Positions 52,511 through 59,835 of a stretch of DNA of 64,000 nt are shown piece after piece. The notes beneath the pieces were generated by a model, which worked only from the letters and a program-made list of their open reading frames with translations, was not told where the DNA came from and searched no databases. The position numbers were made by a program, and so were the translations under genes. Position 1 is the first letter of the stretch; every line of letters begins with the position of its first letter. Origin of the DNA: PALSA-968 sp964387075 (GTDB lineage: Bacteria; Bacteroidota; Bacteroidia; B-17B0; Aurantibacillaceae); contig CAYLVB010000004.1 in the NCBI GenBank assembly GCA_964387075.1, forward strand, positions 186,001 through 250,000, written 5' to 3'.

Positions 52511-54367
52511 TTAAGGGGTTTCATAATCAATTTCAAGTGTCCAGTGTCCGGCAATCATTATGTCGGCTCCTAATCCCCTCAGATTGGCAAATTTGGCCAG
52601 GAAAGTTCCGTTACCTGTGGCGAGGTTTTTTACATCGTCTTCTACAAAGCGAAAAAATACCTGCTGGTTCGGGCCTAACTGAATCTTATTGGTCACGTTC
52701 AGGTAATTACTGAAAGCACCGCCATCTTTCTGCATTGACATAGTCCCGGCACTGAAACTATTGGTATTAACAGTATCGAGGTTTCTCACATAGCCTTCCC
52801 AGGAGAGCGAAGCCTGCCGGATGGTAGATCCTGCCAGAATACCAACAACCGGTATTATCCCGAAATGATAATCTCCTGATGCAGCCGATAAGACCTGGGA
52901 TTCAGGTAATGAATCGGACTGAAAACGTATTTGTGTTCTCTTCTTTTTGGTGTTTAAATAGGTTATCAACTTTAAGGGAGTAATAAACTTTGTATCGTCC
53001 GCACCCGCTGTAACCTCTGCCTGTGTTGCTATTTTTGCGATTCCTGCGATGGCGGTAGTGGCAAGCAATACATTTCCCTGGATAACATTCCATGATGCTC
53101 CAACGGTGGCCTCATCTCCACCCGCATTATCAACTTTGCAGTAAATAACATCCCTGACTTCTACAACTGTCCCGGCTGGTCCGCCAATTTTCCCTGCCAC
53201 ATTTACTGTATAAGCATCACCTTTTTGCCCGGCTGGATAATTCGGATTTAAGGAACAATCCAATAAGCCTTTATCTTCCCACAGTCCGGTCACTCTATCA
53301 GAAACATATTGTGCAAGTTTTTGTGGTGTTACCGCTCTTGCATTATCTGTCCCTGCATTTACTTCAGCCTGTGTTGCAATTTCCATAACACCTGCAACGG
53401 TTTCAGATGCGATAGGAATAACTGTTATGGGAAATTCAATGTTATCAATGGCTGCTTTGAGTGTGGACGGAGTAATGATTGTGGTATGGTCAATTCCAGC
53501 AAGTGCATCAGCAATGGAAGCGATACGTGCAAAGCCTGCAATAGCTTCAGTTGCCTGAACAAGGTTGGATTGTATAACATTCCATGATGCGCCAACAGCT
53601 ACTTCGTTACCTCCGACATTATCTGCCATACAATACACAATATCCCGAACTTCTACTGCTTTTCCGTTTACACCACCAATTTTTCCTGCAACACTCACCG
53701 TAAAAGCATCACCTTTTTGACCCACAGGGTAATTCGGATTAAGTGAACAATCCAACAAACCCTTGTCCTCCCACAATCCAGTTACTTTATCAGAAACATA
53801 CTGCGCGAGTGTTTGCGGAGTTACAGTTTTTGTATTATTAATACCAGCGTTTACTTCGGTTTGGTTTGCGATAAGGCTTGTTAATAGAGAAAGTAATTTT
53901 AATGGTGTAACGATTCGGAGATCATCTATACCTTGATTAGTTTCTGCCTGTGTTGCTATCTCAGCTTTTCCAGCTTGTATTTCGCTGGCCTGACCTACTG
54001 TATTATAGTTGTTATTGGAGACCTGAAAAAAATCTCCTTTTTTAATCATGCTATAAACTTTTCCGGGAAATATCTGTCCTGGCAAAAAATCAAGCAGTTG
54101 GTTGTCGGAAACCAGTTTTAATGGAATATCACCTTTATTGTTTATGTTGAGAGTAGCTGAACCTTGATTGGTTTCAGAAAAAACAATATTCAGAGGTATT
54201 CCATCTCTGTATTGGGTAAGAACCGGATTTAATGTTACTGCATACCTGTCCGGTTCTATCATTTGAGCAATACCGTATCCTCCGAGAGAATGTTCAATCG
54301 GGAAATCTCCTAATAACTTAATGTTATTGAGATTCAGGTCGCTTTCATATCCACCTCCAAATGCCAT
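52511..54367 (-). CDS. Fibre protein B with phage tail-fibre repeats
   Basis: A 618-residue protein. Shared anchor domain at the N-terminus (about 1-120), then about five phage-fibre repeats (AGIAKIATQAEVTAGADDTKF type, Pfam Phage_fiber_2-like) and two copies of a larger module (GLWEDKGLLDCSLNPNYPxGQKGDA ... AGKIGG), then a distinct beta-rich head of about 150 residues. Trimeric receptor-binding fibres have this layout. It stands between two paralogs in tandem. Confidence 0.85.
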   Translation of the reverse strand: MAFGGGYESDLNLNNIKLLGDFPIEHSLGGYGIAQMIEPDRYAVTLNPVLTQYRDGIPLNIVFSETNQGSATLNINNKGDIPLKLVSDNQLLDFLPGQIFPGKVYSMIKKGDFFQVSNNNYNTVGQASEIQAGKAEIATQAETNQGIDDLRIVTPLKLLSLLTSLIANQTEVNAGINNTKTVTPQTLAQYVSDKVTGLWEDKGLLDCSLNPNYPVGQKGDAFTVSVAGKIGGVNGKAVEVRDIVYCMADNVGGNEVAVGASWNVIQSNLVQATEAIAGFARIASIADALAGIDHTTIITPSTLKAAIDNIEFPITVIPIASETVAGVMEIATQAEVNAGTDNARAVTPQKLAQYVSDRVTGLWEDKGLLDCSLNPNYPAGQKGDAYTVNVAGKIGGPAGTVVEVRDVIYCKVDNAGGDEATVGASWNVIQGNVLLATTAIAGIAKIATQAEVTAGADDTKFITPLKLITYLNTKKKRTQIRFQSDSLPESQVLSAASGDYHFGIIPVVGILAGSTIRQASLSWEGYVRNLDTVNTNSFSAGTMSMQKDGGAFSNYLNVTNKIQLGPNQQVFFRFVEDDVKNLATGNGTFLAKFANLRGLGADIMIAGHWTLEIDYETP

Positions 54368-54376
54368 AATTATTTT

Positions 54377-56080
54377 TTAAGATGGTGGTTGTGTTGGGTG
54401 AAACTCTAAAGGGAATTTCGCAACGTAAGGATTGATGTTAAACAATAGCTCATCATTTGCCTGGTTAAATGTTCCAAACAGTGATACCCGGCCATTGCTA
54501 TCAATACTGTACATAAATCGTTCACCTACGTTGCTGATAAGTATTCCTGAAAAGCCAGCTCCGGCATTTACAGGTTTTGGGAAATTCAATACATGAGTGG
54601 CAACCACAGCAGGAACGGCATTGGGCTTAAACCTGAAGTCCCTAACAATAACAAGGTTTCCGTTTACTATTGCAATCTGATTTCTTCCGGGAGTAAAAAA
54701 GAAATTGGGATTAACGTTTGCGACCGGAAGCAAAAAAATAGATTCGCGGTTGATATAGTTGTCGAGTCTTACCTTTAACTTCAGGGGTGTTATCATCCTG
54801 CTGTCATCGACTCCTGCATCGGTTTCTGCCTGCGTTGCAATTTCCGCAATTCCTTTTATTGCTTCCGTAGCTTGTTGCACTACTGAATTAAGTAACGTAG
54901 TGAGTTTAAGTGGTGATACATAACGTATATCATCCACACCCGCATTTACTTCCGCTTGAGTTGCCCGCTCTGAAATTCCTGCCTGAACTTCGGTAGCGAG
55001 CTGGGCTGCAAACCAGGTAACTAATTTCAATGGTGTTAAATGCCTTTGGTCATCAACACCTGCATTTACTTCTGCTTGTGTTGCTCTTTCTGAAATACCA
55101 GCTTGTGCTTCGGTTGCAAGCTGAGCCGCAAACCAAGTTATCAGTTTTAAGGGAGTGAGGAATTTGGAATTATTCACTCCGGCTGTTACTTCCGCTTGTG
55201 ATGCAATTTGAGCAAAGCCTGCTATGGCTTCGGTTGCCTGAACTAAATTGGACTGAATGATATTCCAGGCATAGCCGACTTCTTCTTTATTACCTCCGGG
55301 ATTGTTCTGTGTACAGTAAATCACGTCCCTTACCTGTACATCATCGCCAAACAAACCGCCTATTTTACCAGCCACGCTGATCGTATAAGCATCACCAACC
55401 TGGCCAGCCGGGTAGTTCGGATTAGTGGAGGCATTTATTAATCCTTTATCTTCCCATAAACCAGTGAGTTTATCCGCGACATACGAAGCGAGTTTTAAAG
55501 GAGTAACAAATTTTGTATCATTTTCACCGTCATCCACGTCTGCCTGGCTTGCAATTCTTGAAATGCCCGGAGTGGCTTCTGTTGCTACTTTGGTTAAAAA
55601 CCAATTGGTGAGCTTTAATGCTGTAACGTGCCTTGCATCGTCCACACCCGCATTGACCTCTCCCTGTGTCGCCCTCTCTGATACACCCGGTTTAGTTTCA
55701 TCTGCCAATGGCAACGGAGAATTATCATCCAGGTTAACTACCTGAAATACATTTCCGTCAAAAATTAGAATGTATTGCTGATTCGCTTTTAAATCATTCG
55801 GTTCTACATCCACCAGGTTGTTATCCACGACCTTTTTGATGGGAATATTTCCTTTTCCATTTACGTTGATAAGCGAAGCTCCAGTATTGGAATTTTGGAA
55901 CTTAACTTCAAGCCTTTGTCCATCCCGATATTGAGATAATGGTGGATTAAGAGTAAGTACATAACCATTTATTCCAGTGGCAACACCGTATCCTCCGAGT
56001 GCATGATCGGCAGGGAAATCTCCAACGTAATTAATATCGTTGAGATTTACATCGCTTTGATAACCTCCTATGAAGCTCAT
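54377..56080 (-). CDS. Fibre protein A with phage tail-fibre repeats
   Basis: A 567-residue paralog of B. Shared anchor (SFIGGYQSDVNLNDINYVGD), six fibre repeats (QAGISERATQAEVNAGVDDQ type), one GLWEDKG/AGKIGG module, and a unique head (about 440-567). Two of the repeats are nearly identical, a sign of recent duplication. Confidence 0.85.
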   Translation of the reverse strand: MSFIGGYQSDVNLNDINYVGDFPADHALGGYGVATGINGYVLTLNPPLSQYRDGQRLEVKFQNSNTGASLINVNGKGNIPIKKVVDNNLVDVEPNDLKANQQYILIFDGNVFQVVNLDDNSPLPLADETKPGVSERATQGEVNAGVDDARHVTALKLTNWFLTKVATEATPGISRIASQADVDDGENDTKFVTPLKLASYVADKLTGLWEDKGLINASTNPNYPAGQVGDAYTISVAGKIGGLFGDDVQVRDVIYCTQNNPGGNKEEVGYAWNIIQSNLVQATEAIAGFAQIASQAEVTAGVNNSKFLTPLKLITWFAAQLATEAQAGISERATQAEVNAGVDDQRHLTPLKLVTWFAAQLATEVQAGISERATQAEVNAGVDDIRYVSPLKLTTLLNSVVQQATEAIKGIAEIATQAETDAGVDDSRMITPLKLKVRLDNYINRESIFLLPVANVNPNFFFTPGRNQIAIVNGNLVIVRDFRFKPNAVPAVVATHVLNFPKPVNAGAGFSGILISNVGERFMYSIDSNGRVSLFGTFNQANDELLFNINPYVAKFPLEFHPTQPPS

Positions 56081-56105
56081 GTATATTTGTATTTGTATGT
56101 AATTT

Positions 56106-56525
56106 TTATTTTAAAATTGCAAGCGCAGCAAACAGGAATGTACCAGCAGCGAATAATCTTTTCTGCCATCGTTCATTCTTAAACTTCTTTTCTGTTTGCT
56201 CCAATTTTAAATTTAGATTCCCGATAGTGGCATCCTGATTTGCCATCATTGCTTGCTGATTTTCTGCTTTCATTTTCATAATCAACAATGCGCTATCCTT
56301 CACCATTTGTAGTTGGTTGAGCAGCTCCACTTCGTTTTCAGTTTGCACAAGTACAGAATCACAATACCGACTATTCTCTAAATGCTTTGCAATTACCTTG
56401 CTTTGAGGGATCGTAAAGCAAAAAAGCGTATCCTTATTTTGTACCTGAACCTTCGGAGTTAAACTTTGAGAAGAAGCCGAAAAGCTCATCGTTAGTAAGA
56501 GCATCAATGGCATTAACTTTTTCAT
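56106..56525 (-). CDS. Exported coiled-coil protein, possible outer spanin partner
   Basis: A 139-residue protein with signal peptide (MKKLMPLMLLLTMSFSASSQ), long coiled coil (about 60-120) and a last hydrophobic segment (LFAAGTFLFAALAIL). Its first 92 bases overlap the preceding coiled-coil gene in another frame. The arrangement resembles overlapping Rz/Rz1 spanin genes, but no lipobox is present. Confidence 0.6.
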   Translation of the reverse strand: MKKLMPLMLLLTMSFSASSQSLTPKVQVQNKDTLFCFTIPQSKVIAKHLENSRYCDSVLVQTENEVELLNQLQMVKDSALLIMKMKAENQQAMMANQDATIGNLNLKLEQTEKKFKNERWQKRLFAAGTFLFAALAILK

Positions 56526-56790
56526 GCTGTTTATTTTTTAATTGAACAATGGTTTGTTTGGTGCTGGAAAGTGTCTCCTGAAGACTATCCGCTTTTAATT
56601 CAAGTGCCTGGTACTTTCTGTCAAGCACTTTGTTGTTTTGCCGAAGTGAATCATTTTCTGCTTCCAGTCGTTTTGTGTTTGCTCCGCATTCTTTCTCTCC
56701 GTCTTTGCATGGAATTTTCAGCTCTATCGCTACATAAAGTGCGAAACAGATAAATAAAAGAATGGAAGTAAAAATGTTATTGCTTTTCAT
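56434..56790 (-). CDS. Single-span coiled-coil protein, possible inner spanin
   Basis: A 118-residue protein with N-terminal membrane helix (about 6-25), two Cys (IPCKDGEKECG) and a long coiled coil (about 38-90). It overlaps the previous gene by 14 bases and the next by 92. The layout fits an inner-membrane spanin. The role is inferred. Confidence 0.6.
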   Translation of the reverse strand: MKSNNIFTSILLFICFALYVAIELKIPCKDGEKECGANTKRLEAENDSLRQNNKVLDRKYQALELKADSLQETLSSTKQTIVQLKNKQHEKVNAIDALTNDELFGFFSKFNSEGSGTK

Positions 56791-57070
56791 TTTCCGTTTT
56801 GCTTTCGCCTTCTGTTTTTGTTTCTGTGGCAGGTTTCTGTTCGCTGGCTGGTTTATTTTCTGCTACTTTTTCCTCTACAATAGTTTGTTCGTTTTCATCC
56901 AAAGGGATTTGATCTTTCTCCTTTTGTGCCTTTTTTAATTCATGCAGATCATTTGCAATCTGAACAAGAATAAATGCGTTTAGTAGCAAAGCTCCTACAA
57001 TGGCTGCACCGACAACAACGACATCACACCTGATGGCTGATAGTTCGGATTCAACTCTATAATTTTCCAT
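56777..57070 (-). CDS. Single-span membrane protein with acidic tail
   Basis: A 97-residue protein with one helix (about 15-40, VVVVGAAIVGALLLNAFILV) and a long Glu/Lys-rich disordered tail (EQKPATETKTEGESKTENEK). Overlaps the preceding gene by 14 bases. No family recognised. Confidence 0.6.
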   Translation of the reverse strand: MENYRVESELSAIRCDVVVVGAAIVGALLLNAFILVQIANDLHELKKAQKEKDQIPLDENEQTIVEEKVAENKPASEQKPATETKTEGESKTENEKQ

Positions 57071-57461
57071 TTTCTTTCGTTTGATTTAATTTTTGTAATT
57101 GTGTTTCGTCCAGTAAATGTTTTGAGATGGATTCTGGCAGGGCGTGTTTTGCCAGCCAATAGAGTAATGCTTCCACAATGAACTTGTGAAAGACCAATGC
57201 GAAGATGAAAGACTGAAACAGGTTTTCTATCTGCTGAATTTTATACCCACGCAGGAAATACAACCCGGTTGCATACAATACACCGATAATGATAACACGG
57301 TAACGTGTCCGGGTTTGTGTTCCGGTTGCTTTCTGCAAACCTTCTTTTACTTTGTAATGGTTGATACCATAACAGATTATGATGAAGGTTATAATGTATT
57401 GCCAGTCCAGGGTAGTCATATAGTTCTGAATGTGCGAGATGATTTCTGTTAGTGTTTCCAT
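57057..57461 (-). CDS. Three-helix membrane protein, holin-like in shape
   Basis: A 134-residue protein with about three hydrophobic segments (18-34, 54-70, 85-105) and a charged C-terminal tail. Size and topology resemble a class I holin, but no sequence signature is seen. A structural membrane protein is the alternative. Confidence 0.5.
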   Translation of the reverse strand: METLTEIISHIQNYMTTLDWQYIITFIIICYGINHYKVKEGLQKATGTQTRTRYRVIIIGVLYATGLYFLRGYKIQQIENLFQSFIFALVFHKFIVEALLYWLAKHALPESISKHLLDETQLQKLNQTKENGKL

Positions 57462-57485
57462 GATTTGATTTTTGTTTGTTAGTAA

Positions 57486-57845
57486 TTATGCTGTCTTTTC
57501 TGAAAAGGAAATAACTCCTGCAACCGCTTTCAGGTCGGCTTTATCGGTGATCTTCTTTTCAATGATCTTTGTAAGCAATGGCTCTGTTTCTTCTTTAGGG
57601 GCATTGGCAAGCACCTTTGCAGAGTAATTCATCAATTGCTTTACTTCCCACAGATAGAGCTTGTCGAGTTCTTCTTTGATTTGCTTTATAACTCCTTCGC
57701 TCAATTCCTTCTTTTGCTTTTTAGCTTCTTCTATCCATGATTTCACCAGTTTGTTAATGAACATAGACTTCACCTGTGAGTACGTCAGGTAAAGTGTTCC
57801 CGCTGTCAGGGAAATTGAAAAAACTGCTATCAATGCTTTTTTCAT
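57486..57845 (-). CDS. Single-span or exported helical protein
   Basis: A 119-residue protein with an N-terminal hydrophobic helix (MKKALIAVFSISLTAGTLYL) and a helical body rich in Lys/Glu. The helix may be a signal or an anchor. No family recognised. Confidence 0.55.
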   Translation of the reverse strand: MKKALIAVFSISLTAGTLYLTYSQVKSMFINKLVKSWIEEAKKQKKELSEGVIKQIKEELDKLYLWEVKQLMNYSAKVLANAPKEETEPLLTKIIEKKITDKADLKAVAGVISFSEKTA

Positions 57846-57856
57846 GTTATTGTCTC

Positions 57857-58072
57857 CTATGATGATTTACTTGTAAACATTGATTTAATCACATAGTAAG
57901 TCGCTGTACTTAATCCGGTAGCGACTACCACCGCAGCAACGAACTTGAATATGGTCTCGTTAGTGAGAGTGATTTTTACATCGGTGCGTAAACCTTCATC
58001 ACCAAAAGTGTTATCGAGGTACTTCTTCAGTAATCCTTTTTTTTGTTCTTTATCTTGTGTTGTCTCTGCCAT
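57857..58072 (-). CDS. Small C-tail-anchored membrane protein
   Basis: A 71-residue protein: a charged N-terminus (DKEQKKGLLKKYLDNTFGDE), then one helix (about 46-65, FKFVAAVVVATGLSTATYYV). 11 bp from the next gene. No family recognised. Confidence 0.55.
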   Translation of the reverse strand: MAETTQDKEQKKGLLKKYLDNTFGDEGLRTDVKITLTNETIFKFVAAVVVATGLSTATYYVIKSMFTSKSS

Positions 58073-58076
58073 TGTT

Positions 58077-58616
58077 TTATTTTTTTGGTGCTTCTGCCAA
58101 GCGGTATTGTGGGAGTTTTTTCACAATCTCCAGCACTTCTCCAACTTCTTCTTTGCTCAAACGGCTTTTCAGGTCATCAATGAGGTTTATTTTGTCGCCT
58201 TTCGGATCATTGTAGTATTGGAATGCAACCTGCGATACCTGTACCTGGTCTTTTAAGGCACGGAAAACACTTTTAATTTTGTTTTCGTCATCATCAAACA
58301 CTCCCCACGAATCCCTTATGTCTTTAGCATAAGATTTTGCGCTTGCTACGGTGAGCATATACATTGGTTTCTTTATTTTTTTGCCCACATTTTCCCAATA
58401 CCGGATATCAAAAGCGTTGCTTTCAACCAGTCCTACTGAATCAGGTGCAATGTCCCGTTGCAGTTCACTGAAAAAAGCTATGGCTTTCTGATCTCTTTTT
58501 TTTCGTTTAGCATTAAACACGGCAACTCCAATCCATACACCGGCAACGGTTACAACCCCTCCGATAATGAGAACCTTTGTATTGTTTTGTGCTATTCTAA
58601 TTGCGGTTGCTTTCAT
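58077..58616 (-). CDS. Single-span protein with an annexin-like helical domain
   Basis: A 179-residue protein with one N-terminal helix (about 16-34, VLIIGGVVTVAGVWIGVAVF) and a helical domain near 110-172 (VFRALKDQVQVSQVAFQYYND ... NLIDDLKSRLSKEEVGEVLEIV) that has the spacing of an annexin-type repeat. This likeness is by eye. Overlaps the preceding gene by four bases. Confidence 0.55.
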   Translation of the reverse strand: MKATAIRIAQNNTKVLIIGGVVTVAGVWIGVAVFNAKRKKRDQKAIAFFSELQRDIAPDSVGLVESNAFDIRYWENVGKKIKKPMYMLTVASAKSYAKDIRDSWGVFDDDENKIKSVFRALKDQVQVSQVAFQYYNDPKGDKINLIDDLKSRLSKEEVGEVLEIVKKLPQYRLAEAPKK

Positions 58617-59047
58617 TTGAGTAAAGAAGCCGCCCTCCCTTGCGGTGTTAACATTGCAACATCACTTGCAGTCGTGTTCTTAGCTACTTTGACAATGGCA
58701 TATAGGATGGCTCCGATAAAAACCGTAGCGACTATGGGAATACCATAAGTCAATACTTTGGTTAAGCCTTTACCAAGGCCCATAATACTTCCTCCCAGGT
58801 CGGCTGCCGAAGCAACGGCTGCTGTGGCCAGGTTGGTAACGTCTATATCGTGTTTTTTGAAAAAGGCATTGAAATCCGGGCGAGTAGTACATGAAGCTGT
58901 TGAGCCATTCACCTGCCAAGTCTTTAACCAAATTGTTTTGGCATTCTCCGCACCGAACTTTTCTTCCAGCTTTTTGAAATAGCTGATCCATTCCGAGCAT
59001 TCGGAACTTTTCTCCGGTATAATGATGTCTTGTATTACTGTTGCCAT
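58613..59047 (-). CDS. Single-span membrane protein with Gly-rich hinge
   Basis: A 144-residue protein: soluble N-terminal part with two Cys (about 1-80), Ala/Gly-rich hinge (LATAAVASAADLGGSIMGLG) and one helix (about 98-120). It resembles small viral membrane proteins in layout only. Confidence 0.55.
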   Translation of the reverse strand: MATVIQDIIIPEKSSECSEWISYFKKLEEKFGAENAKTIWLKTWQVNGSTASCTTRPDFNAFFKKHDIDVTNLATAAVASAADLGGSIMGLGKGLTKVLTYGIPIVATVFIGAILYAIVKVAKNTTASDVAMLTPQGRAASLLK

Positions 59048-59063
59048 TTCTTTTTCGTTGTGC

Positions 59064-59258
59064 CTATGACACTTTTAAAATTCCCTCAATTTCTTTTTTC
59101 ATATCTGTTGGTGGCAGGGTTGGCAGTTTCTCCTGGATAAACTTTTCCAGCGCCTTACGGATTTTCCCTTCACGCTCCTTCGCCTGATTTTTGGCGTGTG
59201 TCGTGTAGATTTCCCTGCCAATCCAAACACCAACAGCGAGTATCAGTATCGTTCTCAT
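59064..59258 (-). CDS. Small single-span membrane protein
   Basis: A 64-residue protein with one N-terminal helix (MRTILILAVGVWIGREIYTT) and an amphipathic charged tail. It overlaps the amidase gene by four bases (ATGA). Confidence 0.55.
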   Translation of the reverse strand: MRTILILAVGVWIGREIYTTHAKNQAKEREGKIRKALEKFIQEKLPTLPPTDMKKEIEGILKVS

Positions 59259-59833
59259 GCTTCTGCTTCAGTTGTGGTATTGTTTATTTCTTCAATAGTA
59301 GTTGTAGCTACTACTGCTTCCTTTTTTTCTTCCGTAGCCTGTTTATTGTAAATGTTTGCTTCGGCTACTCCGATGGAGCGCAACCATTCGCCAACATTAA
59401 AACTTGGGCAGGCTTTTCCGTGAGCATTAGGAGCTTCATTGTGTCCCAACACTAAAATTTTTGGGTGACGTTTGATTGTGTATTTTACATACAATTCAAG
59501 CGTAGCCAATTGTTCTTTTGTGCGGGTGTCTTTCGGAGTTTTGTTTTCTTTATCCATTCCACCTGCATACACGATATGGCGTGAGTTGCCATTCAGTCCT
59601 ACAACACCATTGCTGATTTCCCACTGGTCAACAAAGTCATCAGTGTTAAAAGGAATAATACTTACCAAATCCCCATCAAGCTCTATAATGTCAGAGTAAC
59701 CAGGACGGTTCCATCCACGACCTCCGAGATGAACAGGGTTTGTGTGCCAGCGAATAATATCTTCTTTTGTTACTGGTCTTCCTTCAGGTGTTGCTGTGCA
59801 ATGAAGCACTAAGTAGTTTAATTTGTTGTTCAT
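59255..59833 (-). CDS. T7-lysozyme-type N-acetylmuramoyl-L-alanine amidase
   Basis: A 192-residue Amidase_2 enzyme. Zinc ligands are H11 (VLHCTATPEGR), H131 (LVLGHNEAP) and C142 (KACPSFNV). The C-terminal 35 residues are Thr/Glu-rich and probably disordered. No signal peptide or helix is seen. It cuts the bond between muramic acid and stem peptide. It lies between the propeller protein and the run of membrane proteins. Confidence 0.9.
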   Translation of the reverse strand: MNNKLNYLVLHCTATPEGRPVTKEDIIRWHTNPVHLGGRGWNRPGYSDIIELDGDLVSIIPFNTDDFVDQWEISNGVVGLNGNSRHIVYAGGMDKENKTPKDTRTKEQLATLELYVKYTIKRHPKILVLGHNEAPNAHGKACPSFNVGEWLRSIGVAEANIYNKQATEEKKEAVVATTTIEEINNTTTEAEA

Positions 59834-59835
59834 GG

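Noticed and set aside
53309..53587. 92-codon plus-strand Cys-rich ORF
   Set aside because: It is antisense to fibre B, and its Cys/Asn pattern mirrors the Ala/Thr codons of the fibre repeats.
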